A stretch of 64,000 bases of DNA from contig NC_086384.1 in the NCBI RefSeq assembly GCF_036588685.1, positions 9,934,195-9,998,194 on the forward strand, written 5' to 3'. Made by a program: the position numbers and the translations under genes. The notes beneath the pieces are model-generated. The model searched no databases. It saw only the letters and a list, made by a program, of their open reading frames with translations, and was not told where the DNA came from. Below are positions 12,301 to 27,300 of this stretch, piece by piece. This stretch comes from Mytilus trossulus (lineage: Eukaryota > Mollusca > Bivalvia > Mytilida > Mytilidae). Each line of letters starts with the position of its first letter. Within the stretch, counting starts at the first letter, position 1.

Positions 12301-15300
12301 ACGGACAGAAGTTAGTAATATGTCATAATTTTTACCAAAAAAAATAACTGACATGGTCATCCCATTTCCATCAGTCATATTTGATTAAATAAATAAAGAT
12401 GCTGTAATGATTTCTGAAAATGAAAATGAATCTTACCCATATACATTGTTACTAAATTTGTTGTAACTTCCAAACATTATAATTCCACCAAAGGACACAC
12501 TGAGAGAGAAAAACATCTGTCCTGCTGCAGCAACCCATACCTATAATAAATAAATTATAAATGTCAACACATAATTTGAGAAAATTTTCCCATTTGAATG
12601 GTTTTACACTAGTAATTTTGGGGCCGTTTATAGCTTGTTGTTTGGTGTGAGCTAAGGCTCTGTGTTGAAGGTCGTACATATAATGGTTTACTTTTTTTTT
12701 TTAATTGTAATTTGGATTGATTGAGAGTTGTCTCATTGGCACTCACACCACATGTACATCTTCCTATATCTATTTCAAATTTAGAGAATTTTTTCAACTG
12801 TGATGTTTATGCTGTGGGAGGACCAAAAAACATTTTTCTGTGTACTAAAATGACATGCTTTATAGAGGAATTTGACATAGCTTTTCAGGAGACATATCAC
12901 CTTCTTTACAGTTTCCCCTTCAAAATATCATTGAATTCAATTTCAATTTAAAAAGATTTACAAATTAATCTTAAGAAGGTACCAATTACCTTGACTAAAA
13001 AAAATCATTGGATATATAGCAGTTAGACAAACACTAATTCTGATCATTGAGGACCTAAGATTTCCTTAACTTAATTAATACATTATTAAAACATTTAGCT
13101 GATTTTTACTGAGTTATCTCCCTGTAGTGTTATGTACCTACTGAAAAGAGTTACAAGTCAAATATAGGACTTCTCAAATTTTAGGTACCCCATGGTATTA
13201 AAATACACTAATAAATTGACAAATACAGGAAATTGAATTTAAAACAAAATTCAGTACAATTGTCAATTAGATAATGACCACTATTTCTGTAAGTATATCT
13301 AACAATCATGACTAATATATATACCTTTAGATCTGCTAGTTTGGACCATTCAGGTATCAAAAAATATTTTATTCCATCAATAGCGCCATCTAGTGTAGCT
13401 CCACGGATCAACAATATCAACAATATAACATATGGGAAAGTGGCTGTGAAATATACAACCTGAAAAGATCAAAAGTAATTGGTAACTAGTCCAGCTGAAA
13501 TGTCATTCATGGGTTGGAAGCCTACAAATAATTTGATATTTTGTTGAAAATGCTAAATTATATCAAAAGCTACCAATAGTTTCTTTTTTAAAGGAGCACT
13601 AGCTACGATACATATAAAAAAATAAAGTATGACTTTTTTTAGATTAATCATTAATTAAATTGGAATAATGAAATAATAATTTGCTTTTAGCAATCAATTT
13701 GCTTTAATTTTGTTGAAATAAGCGATTATACATAATTTTTGACTGATTCACTTGCAAGTGAATACGTCATCATCATTCTAACCGGTATTCATGTGAACTT
13801 CAATTTAACCCCCTAGCTAGAGACTGACAAGGCATGCATTGTACGTGAACTGGTTATTTAAAGAAAAAAAATGACAACAATGAAAGTGAAACTACGGTAA
13901 ATCATTTGATTACTAATTCGATCCACATGAATTATTCTTATACGGTTAAAAACAATGAGAAACTTATATTTTTAATCTATAAATTCAAATCAAACAGACC
14001 TATAAAAATCCAATTGCACGTGCTGGTTTAACCTATTCATATCTTTATTTGTGTTTACATCGCTTATACAGTACAGTTCAAGAGTACCAACTCTCCCACA
14101 CCCTACACCGAGGAAAATGTCGGAGCCACTCCGACAAACTCCGATATTCCTCCCAAAATGTTGGGAGGAATTTGGGAGTAATCTCTCCCAAAATCAGGTA
14201 AATGTTTATTGTGATAACGAGCTCACTCTCTACACCGAGGAATTAATTGCCCTTATCCTACTTTGATCTATACCGGCACAAGACTGAATGGGTAATTGGA
14301 TTTCCTGACAGGTAAAGGTTGAAGTAATAAAGAGTTATATTTCCGGTCTACTGTACCAGTTTAAGTGTCAAACAGGTGTATAATTTTAAATGTCTTTTAT
14401 ACTAATTAAATTTCATTTGTGGTAATAAAAACTAAAGTCAAAATATTTTCGTATTTTTTGTTAGCCCATCTAAAAATATCTTAACCTTAATGTACTTGCT
14501 TTAAAAAAAAACGATTATAAAATATAGCGGAATATGTGAAAAACAAAATATTCTACTTCAAAGTTAGTCTTTATTTAAAAATAATAAGTCTAAAAGTTTT
14601 ATATATGCAAGTAAAAAGGAAAATTTATTCATCATTCATTAGACAAAATAATTGCCCCGTATTAATTGTGTAAATCTACGGCATTTTCTTTTTACGATTA
14701 TCTAATTGCTGGAATGAATAAAAGCAAAATGTTGTTGTTAATTCTTTCAATTGTATTTAAGTTTTATAAAAAATGAAAACTACTTAATTTTGACCTCGAT
14801 GTCTTCACCAGTAAATTAATATTTTATTTACGAAATGAGCATACTTGTGTAAAAATAACCGGAAACTTTCGCTAAATTAATCTGAGCAGTTGAATAAAGT
14901 TTTGTATATTCAAGTAAAAAGGAAAATATTATTCACCATTGTTATGCTTAACAATTACGGCATTTTCGTTTTACGATTTGTTGGCAGTACAGCAGAATAA
15001 TAATACATTTCCGTTACAACAGGAATACTTCCAGCTGCATTAATTCGTCTTTGTTTAATATTAACTTTCGCACAATGAATGTAAATTTGTGTATTTTCAA
15101 CAAAAGATTTTAAAAACAATTATTTGCCGTGCGAAGACAATTCCACGATACACATCTCAGTTATCAACAGTTTGGGTTGAACTTGAACTTGACTTACTTA
15201 ACAATGTTAAATGCTAAAAATAGTTAACATCAATGTTATCCACAGCACGAGTTTTTTAAAGGGCGGGAAAAAATATCGCGTACTAGTAAACTCAGGTGAC

Positions 15301-18300
15301 CTTTCTGGCCGACCGTGGGAAAGTCCATTCAAGGTTTCTAAAGTTGCAGAACGACATTTTTGTGCAATCGTATTGAGGCTCCAGAAGGTCCTTTTACAAT
15401 TGATTTATCGGGAAAATATAATTCTTATCCGAATAAACGTGAACACATTTTTAACTATTTGAATTTTAATGTTTTATCTTTCAAAAAAGAAAGTACATTA
15501 GTTATATGTCCATGGTCAATAATATAGATTTACAGTTGGTGATGTATTAATTGAAATTATGATGGAAATTGTCCGGGGTGACTGATTGTATTCAAATGAC
15601 AATAATCATGATAAAGATATGCCAATTGTAGGCGGTTGGGAAATTTTGAAAATAAAATGATGACTGATTTAACTGGAATAGAATATTATGATGGGCAATT
15701 ATGAGGTTTGATAAATTTTATTAATAATTAAAGGATTAGTGACCTATCGGATAGCGATAAGCGGATTACTTATCATCACAACTTTTAACATCTTTTGTAA
15801 ACGTAAAATGATTGAGCGTCATAAACTTGTCAAACACCGGTAGAATTATAGTACATTTATAATATAATTAATGTGAAAATATTTTTTACTTTCCAAATTC
15901 AAATGACGAAATTGATATAAATACTTTCGTCAATTTGAAAACCGTTCCGTAAAATGCGAAAATGACGAGCACTATCAATATCACTTGAAATTATTTCCTT
16001 AGTTTCTGTTCGTAATTTGAATTATTCAAGTCTGTATAAATGTACCGAGGTGGTGAAACATCATATTTTACATTGCTCAATAAATTAAGTTTACTTGATG
16101 ATCCGATGAATCAGGTTACCGAAAAAAAAACATGATTTTATTAGCCAGTTGATTTTTTAATAATGAACAATTAATGCGCTGATATTGCTTATTGAATAAG
16201 TTATAAAAGAAACTAATTGTGGCAAAATCGTCCTTGCTGAAAGAACACAATGTATGACCTGACCGGACTGTAATAGAAACACAAAATAACAATTTTCTTC
16301 ATACTTTTTCGTATGTACGTTCTATTTTAAAGATAACGGCATAAGACACAAATATAAAAGATAATAATTATCTTATTCTAAATGATATTGTCACATCTTT
16401 ATCTGTCAAAGAAAGGAAAACATTTGTTCAATTTATAATACTGTGATTTTAAAGCACACCTGTGCAACCAAGATCGATTAAATGTTCAAAGGTAAATTAT
16501 CTGGGTAATCCAATTATGTTGTCACGCGTCGTTAATTTGAAGTACATCCGATGGGCAATAAACCAATTAACAGCCACGCGGTGTTGGGAGAGAATCTTTG
16601 GAGGATTTTAGGAGTGAAATCCGCGGTACTCGGTGTGATTCCGAGAAACACGGAAATCGGAAAAAAAGTTATCGAATCGATATTTTTGAACAGTACTGTA
16701 TGGTCATCTGAGGTCAAATCGATAGTTAATTAGATGGCATCTGGATTTAAATACACACGAAACGAACCTACATATCATCTACCCCATGCTCTGTAAACTG
16801 TTTATTTTAAACGTTTGATAGATTAAATCAATGTTTTACATTGTAATTAATCAAATATGAGAATTTGAGTCAAATTGGTGACCATGAATTTGACAGCTAG
16901 TGCCCCTTTAAGCCTTGTTCATGGGAAACAACCCCCCTTTATGGAACGAACCAAAGATGACAATTTGTTAAATGGATTAAATTGATGACGCACTGCACAT
17001 CTCTTGAAACTTCAAAAATGTGGGATAAAACATCCAGGTCAAAAACTTCTTGTAGAAACCTCTCAAGTTTTATCTCCAAATACTATATTAAAAGGCAATA
17101 TCAACAGTTTTCATGGTAATAATGAAAAAATATTCAATCTATGTTGGTAAAGTAAAACCTAGTGTCTGGTAAAATTAATCAAATCTTTTTAGATTAAAAA
17201 TGTGCAAATCACTGCTGATTAAAACATGAATTCATTTCACTTTGTGTAACGAAATTTAGAATGTAGGGGGAATGTGGCGCGATTTAAAATGTTTTTTTAT
17301 ATTAATGTATAAATATGTAAAATGCTTATTGTTGAAGGCGGTAGTGACCTATAGTTGTTAATTTCTGTGTCATTTTGGTCTCATATGGAGAGTTGTCTCA
17401 TTTGCAATCATACCACATTTTTTTTTATATATAGAAAATGTATATATATAAATGAGATAAGATATACCCTTCCATGTCAAAATTGCTCTTTCAAATTAGG
17501 CATATTTTCTAACACACATAATATATCTTAAAACTTACTTTTCCTGAAGACTTAATTCCCCTTACTAAACAGAGAACAACAACAATCCACGACAACAGAA
17601 GACAGAGTGCTAACTTCCATTGTGGATTTCCTGTATCAGGATAGAAATCGTCAGCCTTGTTTATTACAGTTTTACTGAAAAAGAAATTATTCTTAGAATA
17701 GGGTGTGGTATCAATCTTACAGATAACATCCATTTCATATTTAAACTATTTGAATTGTTGTAGTTGTACAAAAGAAACTGTTACTGTAGATTCCTTTTTA
17801 TTTGTTTGATATTAATTTTCTGGGTTTTGTTGGAACAGGTGGACCAGGAAATTAAATGCTTAACAATATTAAATGTTCTATTGCCTTGAACACAGACATT
17901 GGTAAAATCATCAAATAAAATACCCACGTAAATAGGCTACTTGCCAATTCCCATATTGATCCTGTAATTAAGAGATCCCTCTTTCAGTTGTCTCCCTTAT
18001 GTCAGCGACATTAATTTTTATGTACAATGGAGAGCCACCAGAAAGAGCAAATTTACCCGTGCATAATGTAAATAATCGTTAAGGTTTTTAAATCTAATGA
18101 TTACATTAATTTGTTGTTCAGCTAAATACTTTTGACATCAGAATTTTTTTTTAATAAAAATAAATTAAACCGCCGATACATCACTTTCAATTCATCATGC
18201 TTTGCATTGGTAAATGCCAATTTTGTCCGGTATGGAACTAGTTAACAATTGACAAGGGAAGTAATTTGTGTAATAACAGAATCAAATCAGTAATTGGCAA

Positions 18301-21300
18301 ATGGACTATTGGTACCCACGAAAATTATATAATTATATCTTTCTTTACAAAAATAAAGTTTCAAGCCGAAAGACTTGTCAATTTTTTAACCTGATTTCAT
18401 TTTTAAAAAGCAGATTTTAAATACTACTGTAAAATTTATAAACTTGACAAACATCCTTCCATAAAATTTATGACCTTGAATATTATGACCTACTCAAAAT
18501 AGAGCTGTGCTACAGGTACTGGGACGTCTCCTTGGTATGTGACATTAGTACAGTTAAATCCCTGGTCGGACAATAAAGAATCTGTCCCGTTCAAAAAACA
18601 TCTACAGGCTTTGTTATCGGTCAATAATTGTGTAATGTTCATAGAGCAATAGTCTAATCTCTGTGTCGACTGCTCTACACATCCTAATGGTAACCATGCC
18701 TACAATACAAACAATGGAAGGTTAATTACAGGTTGGTCTTGTCACCAATATGACTATATTTTAAGACAATTGTGATGATGATTGATTCTTGTTTAACATC
18801 CAGTGGCAAATATTATATGAAGTCGATTTTCTCCCCGGTTTTTTGTTTGACATCCAATGGCAAATATTACATGAAAGTTGATTTTCTCCCGGGATATTTA
18901 AGCAATAAGTATCCTGGTATACAGGGAAATAATTTGCATGGTAAAACATCCTTCAATAATCAATATAGTAAACATTATTTTGTATAAATGCTCAAAACGG
19001 CAATTCTAAGTCGTCTTCAGGTGCATGATCAGAAAAAGACCATTATGTTGCAAGAAACTAAGGTGCATATCTGAAGTTATTACAGTGAAAATAAGTAAAG
19101 TTTAATAACTTCTTGAAAATGTGCATAAATCAGACTGGTAGTTTTCTCATTTGGATTGGTTTGTCGATTCAGGACCTTTTTATAGCTGACTGCAGTATGG
19201 GTTTTACTCCTTGTTGACCTATAGCTGTTTTAAAATTCTGTGTTTTTGGTCTAATTAGTGAGAGTTCTTATTTTTACAAGGTGAGAAATAAATTGGCAAT
19301 AATACCACATCTTATTTTTATATGGAGATTGAGCCAAATTTTGAATACTGACTTCCCTTATTTTTATAATGTCAATCTTGACATTCACTGATCCAAATCT
19401 TTATCATACTTACATCTTCACAAACAGTCCATGGTAGAGTTTTCTGCATGGAGGAGAAGAAGTAGATCAGTGTATAGGCCATGATCACGTTATAGTAGAT
19501 TGCCACTACTAGGGATATGAGAGCCATAGATATACCAATACCTACAAAATTAATACATTTGTATAAGATTTATATTCAGTGTATACTAATGTTTGGCTTT
19601 ATAAATATTTTGATATGAGCGTCACTGATGAGTCTTATGTAGATGAAACACACATCTGGCGTAATAAATTATAATTCTTTGATAACTATAATAGTAGAAT
19701 TAGAGCCATAGATATGTCTATAAACTGCAAAGTTAATACAGTTGTACATTTGTATAAGATTTATATTTAATGTGAAATAAATTATTTTATAACATGAAGA
19801 AATTGAAAATATTTTGTATTATGTAATAAATCTTTGTACAAAATTCATCATTTACAATACATTAAACCTGCATAAAGTTATTTTGTATAAAATTCTACAC
19901 CTATATTTTTCTCACATTTAAAAATGAAAATTATAAATGTATTTCAGATATACTTCAATATTAAATAAACCAGCCAACTTTTCTCATCATGTGTGGGAAA
20001 ACAATATAAGTGTCATACAATTAGGCAAAATTAGATCAAAATAAAAAAAAATCTATGTTGTCAAATTCCGCAATGAAATGGTTTTTGAAGGTGGATAAAA
20101 ACCCTATTTTTATTTCTTACAAACATCAAATACTGAAAATGAACCTGTTTTAGTATACTTAAATGTTTTCAATAGATATAGGAAGATGTGGTGTGAGTGC
20201 CAATGAGACAACTCTTTGTTCAAATAACAATTTTAAAAAAGTAAGCGATTATAGGTCAATGTAAACGGTCTTCAAGCCCATTTTGCAATTTTTAAAATTT
20301 ACCTGGTGAATTAAATAATACATATCTGTTAATACGATTTATGTTAGCATTATATGTTCTACTAGAAAAATCTTCAAAAAAAAATCTTCTCCAAAATTAT
20401 TTGGTATCTTAAAGTGTCTGCCCCACATCATCTCAAACTTCAAAAATGGAAACACTAACAAGTATTAGCCTTTCAAAAAGGGCTAGCCGTCTCTTAGCTG
20501 ATGAAAAGGGAAAGTGTTCGCTTTGTAGATAAATTCATTTACTAGAATAGCCACGTGCATTAATCAACAAATTTTACCACACATGTGAGGTCACACGTTA
20601 TGAAGTAGTATATATAGTTTAAAGTTCTTGTTTACAAAACTCCAGAAGATTCGGCTATTTATAGATAAAAGTTACCTGTGTACCAATATCATGAATATGC
20701 ATGATTAATGACCAGGCAAAATCTAATTACTAAAATAGAGAAGACAAATCCGATACTCTAAGGAATTGAAGGACATTTACTATTACCTTTAGCACTTGGG
20801 TTCATTTTCCAAACCCCTGTTGGTCCTAAACCAGAGAACTGACCCATAACTAACTCCATGAAGTACATGGGCTTTCCTATCAGGAACTGTAGGACTAAAT
20901 AAGCAATCAGGAAGGCAGCTGAAATTAAAAAAAAAATGTGAATAAAATTCTAAAATATTAATATGGATCTTGTCTTTATACCAGCTTTGATTATTTGGAA
21001 TATCTACTAATTTTCACTTCTTCGTATGACATTTGTATGAACATCAAGATTTATTCTCCTTAAATCTGTACAGGGAAGTTTTAGCTAGCTTTAATTGCAT
21101 AGTTTTTTTGTTTGTATTCAGCCCAATACGTATCTAGTGTTAAATTATGTATTTATATGACAGAATTTTCTTGGTATTCCTAATTATTGACAAAAGTGAT
21201 TATTTATAAAGGGTTGTTAAATATTTCGCGGTAGTGTCTTGCCATGGCTTTGTTTGGACTTGTGTGTTTGCTTTTTGGCCTTGAATGTTTGTCCCTAATA

Positions 21301-24300
21301 TCTTAAACTATGCATTTGCATTCAGGTATCGCAGATGAAATTTATTCGTTCATAGCTAAATCTCTATTTTTTTTAGCATGAATCTGGCAACTCTTGACCA
21401 TATATCTTTTCATTTTTTTACAGGTTTAGTTTTACTCAAATATTTAAAATTTGATCCATCTTTTCAATAAATAGAAGAAAAGAATTACTGTTTGTCTGTA
21501 AGGAAACTAAACATGCAAAATGATAAAAGTGTCATCATATAAAAAAAGAAGATGTGGTATGATTGCAAATGAGACAACTATCCACAAAAGACCAAAATGA
21601 CAGACATTAACAACTATATAGTTATTTCAAACTAAGTATTTAATTTGCAATTTACTAATTCAGAGTGATAAAAACTTTTAAGTCCGACTTTTGGTAAGAA
21701 TAACCTGATTCTGTCTATAAATCTACATGTATTACAAGATAGAAATTTACTATTTATTGAAAAACCTGCAGTGTTATAGTGTTAACCATAATTTACATAT
21801 ACATGTATCTTAAGTAGTCTACATGTTCTTACTGTTTTCTTGTCAAATCATTTAATATTATGCTAAATTTCAGACTAAAATTAACCTTTACATTATAACA
21901 TGTGAAATAATTTTAATACATGTTTGAATTCAATCAGTTTTCACATTGGTAACACATGTACTTGAAAGACATCTCATTAAAGATGTCTACATTTCAATTT
22001 ACAAATCATTTCCAAAGATTTCTTTCAGTGAGTCATAACTATACAATGTACAGATATACACCCAGTTAAGAAGCAGTAAAGATCGATAAACTTTAAAATA
22101 TTTGAGTAAAACATGATTGTCTTTTAAAAAAAACCAATAAAAACCAACCAACTTAAATGATTTAGTCAAACAAAACCTGTTATACCAGTTATTGCCAGTA
22201 CATTTATTCTTTAAAATATTCAACTCCTTTAATTTGTCCTTACATGTATATGAGATACATGTAATTAACTATTATTGTATTCATTTATTTTTCCCATACA
22301 TTTCAGATGTTAAAATGAATATAATTATTAGGTAAGAGTAGATTGTTCAATGATAAATTACCCCGATTGACCTCCAGTCAACTGTGACAACTTGTTTGTA
22401 AAAAAGAATATTGGGCTAGTGGCCATGCAATATCTTACCATCTAAATCATTGATTATTAACTTATATTTTAAAACAAGCGCTCAGATATATTTCACTTCA
22501 CTATACATGTATTTACCATGTTAATTTAAATCGCCTATTAATGTGTCAATGGTAAAGTTCTATTTATCATTTAATTAATTTAAAAGTAAGCTTTAACATG
22601 TACAAAATGTATAATACCTCCTCCATTTTCATATGCCAGGTAAGGGAAACGCCACACGTTTCCTAATCCTACAGAAAGCCCAATACAAGACAGAATAAAC
22701 TCCCATTTGGAGCCCCATTGTCCTCTATCTTCAGTATCTTCATCAACATTTACATCAACATCTCCATTCCTTTCTTTTAAGCCATTATTTATATTGTAGC
22801 TATCTTTTGTGTCTAACTGCAATTAAAAAAGTAGAAAATAGGTTTTAACAAATAAATCAGATTATATAACAAGATGCTAAAGGAAGAAACCATCCAATCA
22901 AAATTATGAGTGGTTCCTATTAAACATGCATCATGTTCAGCATTACAAGTCATAGGAAATATACATTTAGCATTTCTGGTTAAAACCTGATAAGGCCTGA
23001 ACAAAATATATGCCTCGCTATGCCTTCAAGATTTTTATGCTGACAGTAACAGATATTCTAATATGACGTGCTTGAACTCTAGCTTTGTGAATAAACCCAT
23101 GCTCTAAATCCAATAAAATGTGTTTGCACATATTCATATGCATATATTGACTAGTGCAAAATAATGAATTTTATCAAATTGGCATGCATCTAATATATTT
23201 CATTAACTAAAAACACTTTCAAACTCTTAAATGATGCACATGGTGTTACTAATTCAATTATCATGACTTAGTTTAAACATATTTATTTATAGTGGATTGG
23301 GAAACAAGTTATTGTCACTTATATTATTCCCTTTTCACTTTGCGGGTGCGAGTGCTGCCTTGTAGGGGTATTAGCCAGCTCTTTTTCCAAGTCTACAAGA
23401 GTGTCTTTTACCTGCAAGAGATATGGCTCTCTCTTAACATGACTAATGAGTTGCAATTCAAAATTGACATATATTAGACCTAGATACGACATTCATTCAT
23501 GCTGGATGTTCAATACTCCCTCTAAAAAATCACATTGCCAGTTATTTTCTTGTTTACAAACAAAAAAGGGAGGTTCATAGAAAGAGCCTTCACAAACGCT
23601 GTACACTTATACACATCAGACATAAAAATTGCCTTTATTGTCCTAATCAGAATTGAAATAATTGATGCAAGCTATACTTTATTGTAGTTTTAACATGGGT
23701 AGGCATTATATTAGTGTTTTATATATATATTAATGATTTAAGTCCCAAATTTTCCATGTTAGGTGTTTAAAAAAGTATATGATTTTACCTGCCTATTACC
23801 TTAATTTTTCTGCCAGGAGATAGGTACCATCAAAATTATGAGTGTTAGTTTGATTAATTGGTCATGTTGGTAGCAATTTTATTTTCTTTCATTGATCCAA
23901 ACCTTTTTTCAAAAGAGAAGCAAAGAAGATCTGTACATGTGGATTTTCGTGAATATCAATTTTCGCGGATGGATTGGAAATTGCATTTTCGAGGATATTT
24001 GTTTTCATGGTTTTGACAAAATCTGAAAAAAATGCCATTAGAAAATGTCTTCTTCGTTGATCATTTAATTTCATTATTTACCAACAACATATACAAACAA
24101 AATTGGTATCCAATGAACATCATGATCGAATAATAATGAATCCAGTTTTTACAAAAATATTTCTCTCATCATTGTGTAGATTAGAAAACATAGCTAATGA
24201 GCTAATGAGCTTTTAACTCTCCGCTATAATAGATTATCATGCATGCACTCGACTCTTTTGCTAAGAATAATACTTATTTGTTTTATATTATGGTCTCATT

Positions 24301-27300
24301 GAGTTGCTTTGCAAAATTTCTATTTGAAAAACAATAGTGCAATAAACTATTATTACCGGAAGTTAATTTTCTAAAACTGAAACTGAAACGAGCACCAATG
24401 TGTAAAATTTCCGGAAATGAAAAATCTAACCTAAGGCTTTTGGTTAGTTTAAACATATTTATTTATAGTGGATTGGGAAACAAGTTTTGCAACTTATGTT
24501 AATCCCTTTCCACTTTGCAGTGCGAGTGCTGCCTTGTAGCGGCATTAGCCTACTCTTTTTCGAAATCTACAAGGGTGTCTTTAACGTGCAAGAGATATGG
24601 CTCTCTCTTAACACGGGTCAGTCATTTATCGTCCCCTTCCGACGGACTATCATCGTTTCCTTAAGACCATACTCGCAAATGGTGTCAAGTGAGAGCCGAA
24701 AATTGAGTTCTTGAAATTTTCATCCCAAACGGGAATCGAACCAGGAAGAGCTCTCTTTCAGTTTAAGACTTGACAGCTCGGAGGGACCAGCCATTTTCAA
24801 GACACATGATCCTGCGTTAAAGTGGAGAGTGCAGATGCTCTCTGTACCTAAGGAACGTCAGAACAACTCTGATGTCCGTACACGAGCAGTTGCAAGGTTC
24901 TTTTAACGTACATAGGATTACTGATGATTTAAGGGGGGGGGGGCATACCTTTTCATGTTAACCTGTTTTGGCCTTTTACAAGGTGTTGCTAGCTGTTATC
25001 CGAGATAAATTTTAAACTGTTAAGTGTTTTCGACCAACTGAGATAACTGTTACCACATTTTTGCATTTGTTGTTAATTGGTTTTGCCCAAATCGAGGTGT
25101 TGTTAACATGTTAACGGACCCCTATTGCCCCCATGACAGAACATATATCATGAGCTGCGATTTTAACTGAGTATCATAAAATTTAAAGATCCCACACAGC
25201 TAAAAGGACGCCCGCTTCATTAAGGGGTCTACAGGCGGTTGGGATACCATATTCATTCAACCCTTTGGATTCGTCCCGAATATATAAATTATAAAACAGT
25301 AGTTAATGAGTTATATATAATCGTTCTATCCAAGAACAATAATGGACTGGAACGCACTACGACTCACCATCACCAGTGCAGGTAGTCTTGAACGTTTCAA
25401 GACTCGCCTACATGAGACGATTTATACCACTGTCCAGGATGTTTTAACCTCGTTTTCTATAGAATATATATAGCACATCAATTTTTAGATTTTATCTATA
25501 AAACATTTACATGCACATCCAAAAGTGGCAAAGTAATCAGTGTATTGATGGTGGCCGAAAAATGGGGGGGGGGCTAGGATGAAATTTGAAAAAATAGGCA
25601 GGACAGGAGTTTTGAGTAAAAAAAAAAGGCAGGATGAGACACTTGCAAAAAAAACAAGAGGCTCTCAAGAGCCTGAATCGCTCACCTTAATTCTTTTGGT
25701 TAAATCTCTCATCAATGATTATTTTGGCTTTTCAATTTATTTAAATGTTTTTTGGATCGTCCTATTTTCTTCAAAAGCCAAAAAAAATAATCATTTTCTC
25801 CTATGTTCTATTTTAGCCATAGTAGCTATGTTTCTTGACATACAAGGAAATAAAATATAAAATTTATACTAAATACTCTGAAACTCATTTAGCCTAAGTT
25901 TGGCTGAAATTGATACAGCAGTTTCAAAGGAGAAGATTTTTTAAAGTAAGTCAACATGATGAACAAATTGCGAAAAAAGTCCTTAAAGGGCAATAACTCT
26001 TTAAGGGGTCAATTGACAATTTTGGTCAAAATGACTTAATTGAAGATCTTACTTTGCTGAACATCATTGCTGTTTACAGTTTATTTCTATCTATAATTAT
26101 ATTCAAGATAATAAACAAAAACAGCAAAATTTCCTTAAAATTATCAATTCAGGGGCAGCAACCCAACAACAGGTTGTCTGATTCATCTGAAAATTTCAGG
26201 GCAGATACATTGTAGATCTTGACCTGATAAACAATATAACCCCAGGTCAGATTTGCTCTAAATGCTTTGGTTTTTGAGTTATAAGCCAAAAACTGCATTT
26301 GACCCCTATGTTCTATTTTTAGCAATGGCGACCATGTTTGTTGATAGATCATAACTTCGGATACAATTTACAAACTAGATACCATAAGGAACATTCAGTT
26401 AAAGTTTGGAAGTATTTGGCCCAGTAAAAGATTTTTAAGATTTACGAAAAATGGTTAAAAATTGACTATAAAGGGCAATAACTCCTAAAGGGGTCAACTG
26501 ACCATTTCCGTCATTTGACTTATTTGTAAATCCTACTTTGCTGAACATTATTGCTGTTTACAGTTTATCTCTATCTATAATAAAATTCAAGATAATAACC
26601 AAAAACAGCAAAATTTCCTTAAAATTATCAATTCAGGGGCAGCAACCCAACAACAGGTTGTCTGATTCATCTGAAAATTTCAGGGCAGATAGATCTTGAC
26701 CTGATAAACAATATAGCCCCTTCGGGACAGGTGAGCTAAAAAATTCAGGACGACAATTTCGATAAATGAAGTCAGGATAAACTAAAAAAAAAAAAGGCAG
26801 GACCGAACAGAGTGAAAAATAAAAAAGCAGGACAGAGATTACAGCTAAAAAAAAAGCAGTACAAACTTTTTCATCCTAGCCCCCCCCCCCCCCATAAAAA
26901 TCAAATGGTAGCTCCCTTACATATAGATTTGTATGTACGTCTTTGCACGGTTTTGCTTGTTTCACCCTTCCTGTCAAAGAAATAAGAAAGCCAATACAGG
27001 TACGAATAATAAAATTCGAAATTTAGTACATGTATACCCATAAAAACAACACACCGTAACTTTTTAACGCGACTTGAATTACGAATAGATAAATCTTCAT
27101 GTTTCTTAAGACCAGTTTATAAGTCATAAATGTCTATTTTGTATACATTACTTTATTCGACTGTTGTGTATGAAAGATATATTTTTTGTGAACAGTAATG
27201 ATCTTCACAGCAGCTGTATGATGGAAAAACACGTTCTGGTGGAATTATTATTCACCGTCAGAGAGAATTATATGGTGTCGTTCGAGTTAATAGGCACAAG

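Noticed and set aside
22813-22822. Start codon of the SLC6 protein at TTG 22822
   Set aside because: That triplet is part of the splice acceptor TTAATTGCAG, and the frame needs an upstream exon.
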